Positions 47,341-56,466 of a stretch of 64,000 nt of DNA are shown here, piece after piece. Below the pieces are notes generated by a model, which saw only the letters and a program-made list of their open reading frames with translations, had not been told where the DNA came from and made no database searches. Origin of the DNA: Caldimonas brevitalea (GTDB taxonomy: Bacteria > Pseudomonadota > Gammaproteobacteria > Burkholderiales > Burkholderiaceae_C); contig NZ_CP011371.1 in NCBI RefSeq assembly GCF_001017435.1, positions 310,001-374,000 on the forward strand, written 5' to 3'. Made by a program: the position numbers and the translations under genes. The number at the start of each line of letters is the position of its first letter. Within the stretch, counting starts at the first letter, position 1.

Positions 47341-47787
47341 TCAGGCGCTTGGCGTGGGCGAGCGCAGCGCCTCCAGGGCCTGCGCCACCCGGTCGAACTC
47401 GTTCGACTTGTCGAAGAAGTGGTGTGCTCCGAGCGCCAGGCAGCGCTCGCGGATCGGGCGGGTGCTGGTGTTGGTGAGCACCAGCGTGAGCGGCCGCGGT
47501 TCCCGGCTCGACAGGGCCCGCAACACCGCGAAGCCGTTGCCTTCGCGCAGCTGGAGATCGACCACCACCGCGTCGAAGCGGTGCTGCTGCAGGGCGGCCA
47601 AGGCTTCCGCTTCGGTCTCGGCTTCGGCGCTGACTTCGAAACCTTCGCAGCTGGCGATCAGGTCGAGCAGACGTTCGCGGATCAGCCGCGAGTCTTCGAT
47701 GACCATCACTTGCAGGCGGCGCCCGCCTTGCTGATCAGGCGCAAGGGCGGACGACGCTGTATCACGGGTGGAGACCGACGCACTCAT
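47341..47787 (-). CDS. Single-domain response regulator
   Basis: The 148-residue protein is a receiver domain after a ~25-residue disordered N-terminus: VMVIEDSRLIRERLLDLIAS (acid pocket), VVVDLQLREGNGFAVL (phospho-Asp), LVLTNTSTRPIRERCLALGAHHFFDKSNEF (Thr/Lys switch). No output domain is present, so it acts through protein contacts, like CheY or a kinase-phosphorelay modulator. The ATG at 47787 is used. A sensor kinase and a NarL-type regulator are encoded nearby. Confidence 0.87.
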   Translation of the reverse strand: MSASVSTRDTASSALAPDQQGGRRLQVMVIEDSRLIRERLLDLIASCEGFEVSAEAETEAEALAALQQHRFDAVVVDLQLREGNGFAVLRALSSREPRPLTLVLTNTSTRPIRERCLALGAHHFFDKSNEFDRVAQALEALRSPTPSA

Positions 47788-47947
47788 CACGCAACGACTC
47801 GCTCTCTCTCTCTGCTCTGGAACCACTCCTAGCTTGGGTTGGAGAGTAGCGGCCGCCCCGGCCGATGTCTGTAGGCCGTTACCCGACGGTGCACCAAAGC
47901 GTTGCAGCCGCGCGACCCGCGCGGCGCATCGGCTGGCTTCGATCTCG

Positions 47948-48586
47948 CTATTGAATCAAGCCGTTCTTGACAGCGTAGTAGGTCAGTTCGGCGTTGCTGC
48001 CCAGTTGCAGCTTCTCGAGCAGGCGGCTGCGGTAGGTGCTCACCGTCTTCACACTGATGAACAATTCATCGGCGATCTGTGTGACCGACATGCCGCTTGC
48101 GAGCTTGCACAACACCTGGAATTCGCGCTCCGACAAGTCTTGGTGGGCCGGGCCGGCGCCTGGCTGGTCGAGCCGGCTGGCCACCAGGTCGGCGGCGGTG
48201 GGGCTGAGGTAGCGGCGGCCCTGCAGCACGACCCGGATCGCACGCAGGATCTCGTCGACGTCGGCGTCCTTCTTCAGGTACCCGTTGGCGCCGGCGCGCA
48301 GCAAGTTGATGGCGTACTGTTCTTCGGGGAACGCGCTGACGATCAGCACCGGGATGTCGCCGAGGTGGGTGCGGATGAGCCGGAGCGTGTCGACACCGGT
48401 GCGGTCGGGCAGCGAAATGTCGAGCAGCACGAGATCCCAGTTGCCCTCACGCAGCAATGCCAGCGCCTCGGCGCTCGTGGCCGCTTCGCCCGCGACATGA
48501 AGGTCGGGCTCGGCGTCGATCAACTGCTTGAGGCCGGCCCGGACGATCTGGTGATCGTCTGCCAGCAGGATGCGTTTGCGCTCCAT
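47948..48586 (-). CDS. NarL/FixJ-type response regulator
   Basis: The 212-residue protein has an N-terminal receiver (ILLADDHQIVRAGLKQLID, LVLLDISLPDRTGVDTLRLI, GYLKKDADVDEIL) and a C-terminal LuxR-type helix-turn-helix (LSEREFQVLCKLASGMSVTQIADELFISVKTVSTYRSRLLEKLQL). It is the natural partner of the HisKA_3 kinase encoded at 49.5-51 kb on the opposite strand. A strong terminator at 48691-48724 isolates it from the entericidin gene upstream. Confidence 0.93.
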   Translation of the reverse strand: MERKRILLADDHQIVRAGLKQLIDAEPDLHVAGEAATSAEALALLREGNWDLVLLDISLPDRTGVDTLRLIRTHLGDIPVLIVSAFPEEQYAINLLRAGANGYLKKDADVDEILRAIRVVLQGRRYLSPTAADLVASRLDQPGAGPAHQDLSEREFQVLCKLASGMSVTQIADELFISVKTVSTYRSRLLEKLQLGSNAELTYYAVKNGLIQ

Positions 48587-48690
48587 TTGAACCGCGAAGA
48601 GTGACTGCGAGAAGTCTGGCACAGCGCGGCCAAGGGCGTCAAAGGCCGGCTCCCGGCGCGCTGCTTGTACAGAGTGCGGGGAGGGGACGT

Positions 48691-48724
48691 AAAAAAGGAA
48701 GGCGGTGCAGGGCACTCGCCTTCC
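48691..48724 (-). terminator. Intrinsic terminator downstream of the entericidin-like gene
   Basis: On the minus strand GGAAGGCG, a 12-base loop, CGCCTTCC and then six T form a textbook terminator (stem arms 48724-48717 and 48704-48697, T-tract 48696-48691). A second 11-bp inverted repeat (48778-48788 with 48798-48808) lies just after the entericidin stop and may stabilise the mRNA end. Confidence 0.85.
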
Positions 48725-48814
48725 AGAACCGCTAAGACGTCAGCGTCGGCAGGTAAAGAAGGAGACCTGAGCGGTGAGCGTCTCACGCACCCGGGGCGCG
48801 TGAGACGCAAGTCT

Positions 48815-48967
48815 TTACATTTTTTTCTTGGTGTCCTCGGCTGAGTCCTGCAGTTTTTCGCCACCGCGTTCGACGTCCTTGCCGACGCCCTCGACGGTAT
48901 TGCAGGCGCTCATGGTGAAGGTTGCGGCCAGCACCGCGGACAGCAAAGTCAAAAGTCGGGTCTTCAT
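48815..48967 (-). CDS. Entericidin A/B-family small lipoprotein
   Basis: The 50-residue lipoprotein has signal peptide KTRLLTLLSAVLAATFTMSAC, with the lipidated Cys at about 22, and NTVEGVGKDVERGGEKLQDSAEDTKKK, matching entericidin family members (NTxxGxGkDxexxGexI). Entericidins are stress-induced lipoproteins of the cell envelope. AGGAGG precedes the ATG. It is followed by two hairpins, the second a strong terminator, so the transcript is very short and monocistronic. Confidence 0.85.
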   Translation of the reverse strand: MKTRLLTLLSAVLAATFTMSACNTVEGVGKDVERGGEKLQDSAEDTKKKM

Positions 48968-49139
48968 CACGTCCTCCTGAGTTGTGAATCTCGGTACCAC
49001 ATAAGTCTGGAATCGCGGTCCTCTTGGGTCTTCCCTGGGTGGGAGAGCTGTTGCACGGCACCGCGCACACCGGCGACAGCTTGCAGGTAACGCGGCGATC
49101 GGCATGAACGAGTGCCTCGACGCTTCGCCGCAGCGGGCA

Positions 49140-49307
49140 CTACCCGCCGCGTTTGAACAGGCCGATCAGGAACGAGATCACCGTCAGCGCGACAAACACG
49201 AAGAACAGGATCTTGGCGATACCGGCGGCGCCTGCGGCGATGCCGCCGAAACCGAACAAGGCCGCGACCAGTGCGATCACGAAGAACACGGCTGCGTAAT
49301 AGAGCAT
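49140..49307 (-). CDS. DUF1328 (YtjA-family) small membrane protein
   Basis: The 55-residue protein consists of two transmembrane helices ([30 protein letters not shown] and [23 protein letters not shown]). This is the complete DUF1328 pattern seen in stress-responsive membrane proteins. The ATG at 49307 has AGGAGG just upstream. TCTGTAGGC sits about 93 bp upstream at 49400-49408. It is divergent from the kinase gene with 149 bp between starts. Confidence 0.85.
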   Translation of the reverse strand: MLYYAAVFFVIALVAALFGFGGIAAGAAGIAKILFFVFVALTVISFLIGLFKRGG

Positions 49308-49456
49308 GGACACCTCCTCTTGTGTCTCGGGCTCGATGCCCTGATGGAAGGACACACCTCGATGTGATGGCTTCATGGTAGAAAGGCCTGGGGTCTGCCT
49401 CTGTAGGCTCGTCCCACGCGACGATGTCGGAAGCGTCTTACGTTTGAAGTACTGCC

Positions 49457-51022
49457 GTGAATTCGGTCCCTACCCCCCCTCCCCCTAACCCACGACCTCC
49501 ACGACCCTCGCGCTGGCACACGGTGCTCGCGCGTTTGCAGGCCGCCCGCGAAGAGGTCGAAGCCGCAGCCGCACGCTCGGGACAGGTGCCGGCCACGCTG
49601 TTGCGGCGACTCGCGGTGTTGAAGCTAGCGGTGCCGATCACGTTGATCCTCGGCAGCGCGATGTTGTGGGTGACCGAGCAAGGCTACCAACGGCTCGAGC
49701 GCATGTACGCCGACCTGAAGACCTCGCGGACCTTCACGCGCGAACTCAACAACCTGTCCTTCCTCGCGGCACGTGTCGACGCCACGCGCGCCGAATACCT
49801 GCTCGCCCGCGGCACCGACAACCTGGCCCGCCACCAAGGGGCGCTGCGCGAGATCGTCGTCACGCGTGAGCGGCTGGTCGGCAGCGCCGAGAGCAGCCTC
49901 GCGGTGGCCGAGATGGAGACGGTGTTGCGCTACATCGAAGCCGAGCGAGCCGAGTTGCAGCGCCTCGAAGCCTTGCAGCCCGGTGCGCCGCCTCAGCAGG
50001 TGGATGCCCAGCTGCGACCCAACCCGGTCGCCGATGGCACTTTGCGCGAAGCGCTGGGACGGCTGGTCGCGCATGAGCGTCAGCGACTCGACGTCGCCGA
50101 GGAGGCGGCCGCCACCGAGGTGCGCCGCCAGCGCTGGTGGTCGCTGCTGTCGATAGCCTTCGGCGTGTTGTTGCTGATCCTGCTGTTCCAGACCTACCGG
50201 ACCGAACTCGACGAAGAGCAGCGCATGGCGCAGCGTCTGCACGAAGAGCGCGACCGGCTGGAACGCGCGGTGCGCGAGCGCACCCGTGAACTGTCCGAGC
50301 TGGCGACCCACTTGCAGCATCTGGCCGAACAGGAGAAGGCCCGCCTGGCGCGCGAACTGCACGACGAACTGGGTGCCATCCTCACCGCCAGCAAGATGGA
50401 CGTCGGCATGCTGTTGCGCCGCCAGCTCGAGCCGAAAGAAGCCGCGGTGGAAAGCCTGCGGCGCCTGCAAGACACGCTGGAGCGCGGTGTCCAACTCAAG
50501 CGCCGCGTGATCGAAGGGCTGGTGCCCACCACCTTGCGCAATCTCGGGCTGACCGCCGCCCTCGAGGTGCTCGCCGAGGAGGTCGAGGCCATGTCCGGCC
50601 TGCGCATCGAACGCCAGCTGCCCGAAGACCTGGAGTGCGATGGCGACCGCAGCATCGCCGTCTACCGCATCGTCCAGGAAGCGCTGACCAACGTGCAGAA
50701 GCATGCGCGGGCGAGCCGCGTACAGCTGGCCATCGAGGTGCGCGAGGAGACGCTGCACCTGCAGCTCGCCGACGACGGCGTGGGCATCACGCCGGCCGGC
50801 ATGCGCAAGCTGAAGAGCCACGGGTTGCGCGGCATCAAGCACCGGGTCGATGCCTTCCACGGTCGGTTCCACATCGGCGCCGGCCCGCAGGGGGGTACCG
50901 TGCTGCACGTCGAGCTGCCGCTCAAGGACGTGCCGGAAGACGAGATCGACACCAGCGGCGACGATGGCCGCGGTCGCCCTGCGATGACCGCCGGGGTCGG
51001 CACGGCCTCCCGAGCGGCCTGA
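49457..51022 (+). CDS. Membrane sensor histidine kinase, NarX/DesK class
   Basis: The 521-residue protein has a basic cytoplasmic N-terminus, a transmembrane helix near 53-72, a helical periplasmic domain (~75-225), a second transmembrane helix ([21 protein letters not shown]), a coiled coil and a HisKA_3 box with the phospho-acceptor His302 ([19 protein letters not shown]). A C-terminal HATPase follows ([44 protein letters not shown]). The start is a GTG at 49457, without a clear ribosome site. The likely partner is the NarL-type regulator at 47.9-48.6 kb. The signal is unknown. Confidence 0.92.
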   Translation: MNSVPTPPPPNPRPPRPSRWHTVLARLQAAREEVEAAAARSGQVPATLLRRLAVLKLAVPITLILGSAMLWVTEQGYQRLERMYADLKTSRTFTRELNNLSFLAARVDATRAEYLLARGTDNLARHQGALREIVVTRERLVGSAESSLAVAEMETVLRYIEAERAELQRLEALQPGAPPQQVDAQLRPNPVADGTLREALGRLVAHERQRLDVAEEAAATEVRRQRWWSLLSIAFGVLLLILLFQTYRTELDEEQRMAQRLHEERDRLERAVRERTRELSELATHLQHLAEQEKARLARELHDELGAILTASKMDVGMLLRRQLEPKEAAVESLRRLQDTLERGVQLKRRVIEGLVPTTLRNLGLTAALEVLAEEVEAMSGLRIERQLPEDLECDGDRSIAVYRIVQEALTNVQKHARASRVQLAIEVREETLHLQLADDGVGITPAGMRKLKSHGLRGIKHRVDAFHGRFHIGAGPQGGTVLHVELPLKDVPEDEIDTSGDDGRGRPAMTAGVGTASRAA

Positions 51023-51102
51023 CGTCACCGGCCCGGGGCACGCGGGGTCGACGCAAAGCCGTGGCCCTCGCCGACACGACGGCCTGAGGGTCGCGGCGCG
51101 GC

Positions 51103-52281
51103 TCAGCGCCGCCCGAACATCATCTGCCGCGCCAACATCGACTTGGCGGGCCCGAGCCGCTGCAAGGCGGCCAGGCCCAGACCACGCGCGGTGCCGAGGC
51201 CCGGCCAGCGCCAGGTGAAACTGCGTGCGAGGAAGTCGGTCGTCGCGATGGTGCCCCAGCGGTCCGGCGCACGCTTCAGCTCGAGGCGGCGCAAGGCGCC
51301 GTCGACCGACTCGCTGCGACCGAGCTGCCGGACCAGTTCGAACGCATCGCGCAGCCCCAGGTTGAGGCCCTGGCCCGCCACCGGATGCAGCGTCTGTGCC
51401 GCATTGCCGATGCGCACCACCCGGCCCTGCACGAGGGTACGCTCGGCGTTGAGGCCGAGCCCGAAACGTTTGAGCGGCGTGATGCCGGTGACCCGCCCGG
51501 CCGCCGGATGGAACAGGTGATTGAGCACCGCGACGCGCTGTGTGTCGTCGAGCGAGGCCACCGGGTCCTCCTCGCTCGGCACGCACCAGATCAGCGCCGC
51601 GCGACCGGGGCCGAGCGGCAGCAAGGCGGCGGGCCCGTCCGGGGTGAAGCGTTCGAAGGCCATGCCGCCGGGCATGCCCTCGAGCGTGACCTGGCCCACC
51701 CACGCGGTCTGCCCATAGTCGTGCGCCAGCGCCTTGCGGGATTGCTCGGCGAACACGCCGCCTTCGGCGACGATGGCGAGGTCGAAGCGCTCGGCGATGT
51801 CGGCGTCGACTTCGACCGCACGGTCGAGCGGCTTCAACGACGCCACCTTGGTGCCGAAACGGCTCACGAGCCGCCCCGGTGCTGCGGCGCACGCCTCCAG
51901 CCAGGCCTGCTGCAGCGGCGCCACCAGCGCCCCGTAGCTCAGCACGGCGCCGAGCATCGGCACCCGTTCGGCGGCGGCGTCGATGCGCACCGTCGGCTCG
52001 CTCCAGCGCCCCGCCAGCGCGCCCGGCTGCTGCTGCGACACATGCACCGAGACGATCGGGTGCGCCACCTGCGACGGCCAGCGGCCCAGGCGCTGCAGCA
52101 GCTGCACGCTGCCGAGCGACAAGGCCAGCGTGCGCGGGTCGGCCGAGACGTCCTGCTCGACGCTGCGCGTGTCGAACACCGTCAGGCGGGCGCTCGGCAG
52201 CTCGCGCTGCGCCAGCAGCGCCAGGGCCAGCCCGGCCGGGCCGGCGCCGACGACGGCGATGTTCAGATCAGCAGCGGACAT
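51103..52281 (-). CDS. UbiH/UbiF/Coq6-family FAD monooxygenase
   Basis: This flavin monooxygenase hydroxylates the aromatic ring during ubiquinone synthesis. The 392-residue protein has the N-terminal NIAVVGAGPAGLALALLAQRE, the middle DLAIVAEGG motif and the C-terminal GRVVRIGNAAQTLHPVAGQGLNLGLRDAFELVRQLG, all diagnostic of the UbiH group. Which ring position it attacks cannot be assigned. The ATG at 52281 follows GGAGGA. It is downstream of pepP on the same strand, an order seen in many proteobacteria (pepP-ubiH). Confidence 0.88.
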   Translation of the reverse strand: MSAADLNIAVVGAGPAGLALALLAQRELPSARLTVFDTRSVEQDVSADPRTLALSLGSVQLLQRLGRWPSQVAHPIVSVHVSQQQPGALAGRWSEPTVRIDAAAERVPMLGAVLSYGALVAPLQQAWLEACAAAPGRLVSRFGTKVASLKPLDRAVEVDADIAERFDLAIVAEGGVFAEQSRKALAHDYGQTAWVGQVTLEGMPGGMAFERFTPDGPAALLPLGPGRAALIWCVPSEEDPVASLDDTQRVAVLNHLFHPAAGRVTGITPLKRFGLGLNAERTLVQGRVVRIGNAAQTLHPVAGQGLNLGLRDAFELVRQLGRSESVDGALRRLELKRAPDRWGTIATTDFLARSFTWRWPGLGTARGLGLAALQRLGPAKSMLARQMMFGRR

Positions 52282-52393
52282 GCGTTCCTCCGGGTCCTCG
52301 TCTTGGCGGTCGTGCATTATCGAAGCGGGCCGGCGCGGCGCGTCGCGCCCTGGCGCTGGTGGTGCGAGCGCCGCAACGCGCTCTCATCGGGGC

Positions 52394-53785
52394 TCATGCG
52401 TCTCGCATCAAGGCCTCGATCTCGTCGGCGGCCACCGGCACGTCGCGCGTCAGCAGCTCGCGGCCCTGCGGCGTCACCACCACGTCGTCTTCGATGCGGA
52501 TGCCCAGGTGCCAATAGCGCTCGGGCACCCCTTCGGCCGGCCGCACGTAGAGACCCGGCTCGACCGTGACCACCATGCCCGGCTGCAGGATGCGCGACGG
52601 CTTCTTGACCACCCGGCCGCCCATGCCGTCCGGCTGTTCGACCGGCGCTTCGTCGTCCTGCAGGTAGTTGCCGACGTCGTGCACGTCCATGCCGATCCAG
52701 TGCCCGGTGCCGTGCATGTAGAACTGCCGGTAGCTCGCCTTGTCGATCACGTCATCGACGCTGCCGTGCTGGTCGGCGTTCAGCAGGCCCACCTCGAGCA
52801 GGCCCTGCGAGAGCACCCGCAATGCTGATTGGTGCGCATCGCGCTGGCGCGCGCCCGGCCGGGTGGCGTCGATCGCGGCCGCCTGGGCCGCCAGCACGAT
52901 GTCGTACAGCTCGCGTTGCGCCGGGCTGAAGCGCCCGTCGACCGGGAAGGTGCGGGTGATGTCGCTGGCGTAGCCGTCCAGTTCGCAGCCGGCGTCGATC
53001 AAACACAGCTCGCCGGGTTTGAGCGGCGTGTCGCCGGCGGCATAGTGCAGCACGCAGGCGTTGGCGCCGGCCGCCACGATGCTCGGATAGGCCGGCGCCT
53101 GCGAGCCGTGGCGGCGAAACTCGTGCAGCAACTCGGCTTCGAGATGGTATTCGCGCCAGATCTTGCCGCCGCCCTCGCGCATCCAGCGCGCGCTTTGCTG
53201 CATGGCGCGCGCATGCGCGCGCGCCGAGATGGTGCCGGCGCGGCGCATCGTGGCCAGCTCGCCGCTGTCCTTGATCAACCGCATCTCGTCGAGCAGACGC
53301 GTCAGGTCGTGCAAGGCGGTGGGCGCCGCGACCCCCCGGCGCTCCCAGGCCCGCACCTGGGCCAGCCAGGTTTCCACCCGGTGCTCCAACCCGCTGTGCA
53401 CCCCGAACGGGAACCACACCGACGCCTGATTGCCCAGCAGCCGCGGCAGTTGTTCGTCGAGCGCCTCCACCGGCCACGCGGCGTCGACCCCCAACGCGCC
53501 TGGCGCCGCCTCCGGACCCAGACGGTAGCCGTCCCAGATCTCGCGTTCGGCGTCCTTCGGGCGGCAGAACAGCGTGCTGTGGCCGGACGCGTCGATCACC
53601 AGCCAGCTGTCCGGCTCGGCGAAGCCGGTCAGGTAATAGAAGTAGCTGTCGTGCCGAAAGGGGTAGGTGGTGTCGCGGTTGCGCAGGCGCTCGGGGGCGG
53701 TGGGCAGCAGTGCGGCGCCGCCGCCGGCGTCGCGTAGGGCCGCGCTGACGCGCTCGCGGCGTTGGGCATAAGTTGAGCGATCCAT
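52394..53785 (-). CDS. pepP: Aminopeptidase P (Xaa-Pro aminopeptidase, M24B)
   Basis: PepP removes the N-terminal residue when proline is second. The 463-residue enzyme has the short two-domain bacterial layout. Metal ligands are in CLIDAGCELDGYASDITRTFPVDG (two Asp), YMHGTGHWIGMDVHDVG (His), MVVTVEPGLYV (Glu) and GIRIEDDVVVTPQG (Glu). The start MDRSTYAQRRERVSAAL is normal for the family. It pairs with the UbiH-like gene and is divergent from the aldo/keto reductase with 130 bp between starts. Confidence 0.95.
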   Translation of the reverse strand: MDRSTYAQRRERVSAALRDAGGGAALLPTAPERLRNRDTTYPFRHDSYFYYLTGFAEPDSWLVIDASGHSTLFCRPKDAEREIWDGYRLGPEAAPGALGVDAAWPVEALDEQLPRLLGNQASVWFPFGVHSGLEHRVETWLAQVRAWERRGVAAPTALHDLTRLLDEMRLIKDSGELATMRRAGTISARAHARAMQQSARWMREGGGKIWREYHLEAELLHEFRRHGSQAPAYPSIVAAGANACVLHYAAGDTPLKPGELCLIDAGCELDGYASDITRTFPVDGRFSPAQRELYDIVLAAQAAAIDATRPGARQRDAHQSALRVLSQGLLEVGLLNADQHGSVDDVIDKASYRQFYMHGTGHWIGMDVHDVGNYLQDDEAPVEQPDGMGGRVVKKPSRILQPGMVVTVEPGLYVRPAEGVPERYWHLGIRIEDDVVVTPQGRELLTRDVPVAADEIEALMRDA

Positions 53786-53915
53786 AAGGGATGCAATCAG
53801 CCAGTAGTCTGCGCAGTCTATCGCCGCGGCAGCGCGGCGGTTGCGCTTTCGAAGGCCGCCGTGCGGGGGCCTCTTTTCCTTCCTGCTTCCTTCCTTCCAA
53901 GAAAGAGACGATGCG

Positions 53916-54887
53916 ATGCAATACCGCCGCCTTGGCCGCGCAGGCCTGCAAGTCAGCGAGTTGTCCTACGGTTCCTGGGTCACCTACGGCAACCAGATCG
54001 ACGTCAAGGCTGCACGCGAGTGCATGGCGGCCGCCTTCGATGCCGGCGTGAACTTCTTCGACAACGCGGAGGTGTATGCCGGCGGGCAAAGCGAGGTGGT
54101 GATGGGCGAGGCGCTCAAGGCCCTGGGCTGGCCGCGCATGAGCTACGTCGTGTCGACCAAGTTCTACTGGGGTTTGTCGGAAGGGCCGAACCAGAAGAAC
54201 ACGCTGAACCGCAAGTACTTGATGCAGGCGGTCGACGGCTCGCTGAAGCGATTGCAGCTGGACCACGTCGACCTCGTGTATTGCCACCGCCCCGACCCGG
54301 CCACGCCGCTCGAGGAAACGGTTTGGGCCATGAGCGACATGATCCGGCAGGGCAAGGCGCTCTATTGGGGCACCAGCGAGTGGAGCGCCGACGAGATCCG
54401 CGCGGCCTGGGAGATCGCGGAGCGCCACCACCTGCACAAGCCGGTGGTCGAACAGCCGCAATACCATCTGTTCCACCGCCGCCGCGTCGAGCAGGAATAC
54501 GCGCGCCTTTACGACGACATCGGCCTGGGCCTGACCACCTGGAGCCCGCTCGCCTCGGGGCTGTTGACCGGCAAGTACCGCAACGGCATTCCGTCCGACA
54601 GCCGGGGCGCGATGGACGGTATGGGCTTCTTGCGCGACCAGCTGACCGATGCGGCTCGCAACGAGGCGGTGGTCCGGCTGCAAGCTCTGGCCGAGGAACT
54701 GGGCGCGAGCGTGGCGCAGCTGGCGATTGCATGGTGCGCCAAGAACCCGCGTGTCAGCAGCGTGATCACCGGCGCGTCGCGCCTGCGCCAGCTGCAGGAC
54801 AACCTGAAGGCCGTCGACCTGCTGCCGAAACTCACGCCCGAGGTGCTGGCGCGCATCGACGATGCGAGCCGCGGTCTGGCGCGCTGA
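53916..54887 (+). CDS. Aldo/keto reductase (potassium-channel beta-subunit-like)
   Basis: The 323-residue NADPH-dependent reductase has the catalytic tetrad in [22 protein letters not shown] (Asp, Tyr), [10 protein letters not shown] (Lys) and [11 protein letters not shown] (His). The cofactor loop is visible ([31 protein letters not shown]). Sequence features place it near the Kv-beta and YghZ branch. The leader upstream contains a CCTTCC-rich pyrimidine tract (53871-53898). The ATG at 53916 follows AAAGAGA. The substrate is unknown. Confidence 0.92.
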   Translation: MQYRRLGRAGLQVSELSYGSWVTYGNQIDVKAARECMAAAFDAGVNFFDNAEVYAGGQSEVVMGEALKALGWPRMSYVVSTKFYWGLSEGPNQKNTLNRKYLMQAVDGSLKRLQLDHVDLVYCHRPDPATPLEETVWAMSDMIRQGKALYWGTSEWSADEIRAAWEIAERHHLHKPVVEQPQYHLFHRRRVEQEYARLYDDIGLGLTTWSPLASGLLTGKYRNGIPSDSRGAMDGMGFLRDQLTDAARNEAVVRLQALAEELGASVAQLAIAWCAKNPRVSSVITGASRLRQLQDNLKAVDLLPKLTPEVLARIDDASRGLAR

Positions 54888-54905
54888 GTCGACGCGCCAC
54901 CAGGT

Positions 54906-55604
54906 TCAATGGTGCGCGGCGGTGGCCTGTGGACGGGTGCGCCGCAGCGCCTTGAGACGCTCGCGCAACTCGCGCTCGGCGGCGTCCGGGCGCGGGCCGA
55001 CCTGGCGGCGCTGCTCGTTGGCACGGCGCCGGCGCAGCTCCTCCACTTGTTGCATTTGCAAGCGGATGAAGTTCGCGACGTCTTCCACACGGTCGAGGCC
55101 GCCCAGGCTGCAGGTGCGCGGCAGCTTGACGACCTTGCCGTCGTCGAGCGTCAGGCGCAGGGAGCAGACGCTCAGAGGGCCGAGCACCGGCTTCTCGTGC
55201 ACGTCGACACTGGCCAGCCGCGACACCGGCACGCGCCGCGCCGACTGGCGCCAGCCGCGCCGCCAGCTGACGAACTTGACGCTGGCGGCGGCACGTTCCC
55301 AGCGCCAGAGGTCCCAGCCGAGCGCGGCCAGCCAGGCCGGCACCGCGAGCAGCGCGGTGCGGATGTCGAACAGCATCGAGGCCCACAGTGCGCCGCCGGC
55401 GGTGCCCAGGGCCAGCCACAGCACGATGTTGTCGCGCTCGCCGGGGGTCCAGGCGCTGCGCTCGTAATAGACCGAATCGACGTGATCGCCCGACAGCGGT
55501 GCCGCCGACAGCTGGACCGCCCGGATGCCGCGGACCGTGAGCTGTTCGAGCAGGGCCGCGCCCGCCAGGCAGGCGGGCAACGCCAGCACCCACCCGAGGC
55601 TCAT
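54906..55604 (-). CDS. Membrane protein of unknown function next to nucleotidyltransferase
   Basis: The 232-residue protein has an N-terminal hydrophobic segment ([20 protein letters not shown]), a central pair of helices (IVLWLALGTAGGALWASMLFDIRTALLAVPAWLAALGWDLW), then a PH-like or beta region (VPVSRLASVDVHEKPVLGPLSVCSLRLTLDDGKVVKLPRTCSL) and a charged helical tail. The pattern resembles small bacterial PH-domain or DUF2244-type proteins but I cannot assign a family. The ATG overlaps the preceding stop (ATGA), so it is co-translated with the nucleotidyltransferase. Confidence 0.65.
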   Translation of the reverse strand: MSLGWVLALPACLAGAALLEQLTVRGIRAVQLSAAPLSGDHVDSVYYERSAWTPGERDNIVLWLALGTAGGALWASMLFDIRTALLAVPAWLAALGWDLWRWERAAASVKFVSWRRGWRQSARRVPVSRLASVDVHEKPVLGPLSVCSLRLTLDDGKVVKLPRTCSLGGLDRVEDVANFIRLQMQQVEELRRRRANEQRRQVGPRPDAAERELRERLKALRRTRPQATAAHH

Positions 55605-56341
55605 GACGGCTGCCCGGCGCCGGGGCGGGCGTCGGGCTCCGATGCGTTGAGGGCCGCGAGCTGGGCCGGCGTGCCGACGTTCTCCCAGCGCCCGGCATAG
55701 CGGGTCACGCCGATGCGGCGCGAGCGCATCGCGTCGTACAGCAGCGGGCCGAGCGGCGCCTTGGTGCCGGCCGGCACGTGGCGGACCAGGTCGGCATGCA
55801 ACAGCGCCAGGTTGCTGTAGGTCCAGCGCTGGCCGTCGGGCCCCACGCCGTCGGCCAGACCCATGCCGTCGGCGTCGATGCCGAAGTCGCCCTTGGGATG
55901 GAAGCTCGGGTTGGGCACCAGCCACAGCTGCCCGAGCCGGTCGCTGGCGGCGAAGCCGCGTGCGAGGTCGGCGTCGAAGCGGAAGTCGGGGGCGTGGATG
56001 TCGCCCGACACGACCCAGAAGCGCTCGCCCAGCCAGGGCAGCGCCTTGGCGATGCCACCGGCCGTCTCGAGGGCGCCGCCGTGGTCGCGGCCCTCCATCG
56101 AGTAGTGCAGCCGCAGGCCCCAGCGCGAGCCGTCGCCCAGCGCCGCCGGAATCTGCTCTTCCAGCCAGGCGGTGTTGATCACGACCTCGCGCACGCCGTC
56201 GCGGGCCAGGGCTTCGAGATGCCACACGATCAATGGCTTGCCGTGCACCGGGAGCAGAGGCTTGGGGGTCTGGTCGGTGAGCGGGCGCATGCGTTCGCCG
56301 CGTCCCGCCGCCAGCACGATGGCCTTCAGGTTGCCGCTCAC
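55601..56341 (-). CDS. MurU-like nucleotidyltransferase
   Basis: The 246-residue enzyme of the NTP-transferase family has KAIVLAAGRGERMRPLTDQTPKPLLPVHGKPLIVWHLEAL at the N-terminus, VNTAWLEEQI and WVVSGDIHAPDF. It is closest to MurU, which activates N-acetylmuramate-1-phosphate to UDP-MurNAc in cell-wall recycling. The usual partner kinase AmgK is not adjacent; an unknown membrane protein follows instead. The GTG start is preceded by GGAGGT that belongs to the dispersed repeat, and the repeat ORF's TGA overlaps the GTG. Confidence 0.85.
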   Translation of the reverse strand: MSGNLKAIVLAAGRGERMRPLTDQTPKPLLPVHGKPLIVWHLEALARDGVREVVINTAWLEEQIPAALGDGSRWGLRLHYSMEGRDHGGALETAGGIAKALPWLGERFWVVSGDIHAPDFRFDADLARGFAASDRLGQLWLVPNPSFHPKGDFGIDADGMGLADGVGPDGQRWTYSNLALLHADLVRHVPAGTKAPLGPLLYDAMRSRRIGVTRYAGRWENVGTPAQLAALNASEPDARPGAGQPS

Positions 56342-56466
56342 TGGGTCACCTCCGTGCTGCGCACTGTGGTGCGAGCCCCTTCGGGCGGCCGGGCGGGGGC
56401 CGATTGGACAACCTCCGTGCTGCGCACTGCGGTGCGAGCCCCTACGGACGGCCGGGCGGGGCTCAT
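56338..56466 (-). repeat. Dispersed start-codon repeat, two copies with 42-codon leader ORF
   Basis: Two units (about 56402-56466 and 56338-56401) form one open frame starting at the ATG at 56466. It encodes SPARPSVGARTAVRSTEV and then APARPPEGARTTVRSTEV with short joins, and it stops in the TGA at 56340-56338. That stop overlaps the GTG of the nucleotidyltransferase by the four bases GTGA. Each unit contains GGAGGT. The arrangement is the same as at 34867-34932 and 19671-19850. Confidence 0.85.

Noticed and set aside
47800..47822. CT dinucleotide run as phase-variable tract
   Set aside because: About six repeats upstream of a regulator gene, outside the coding region; too short to argue phase variation.
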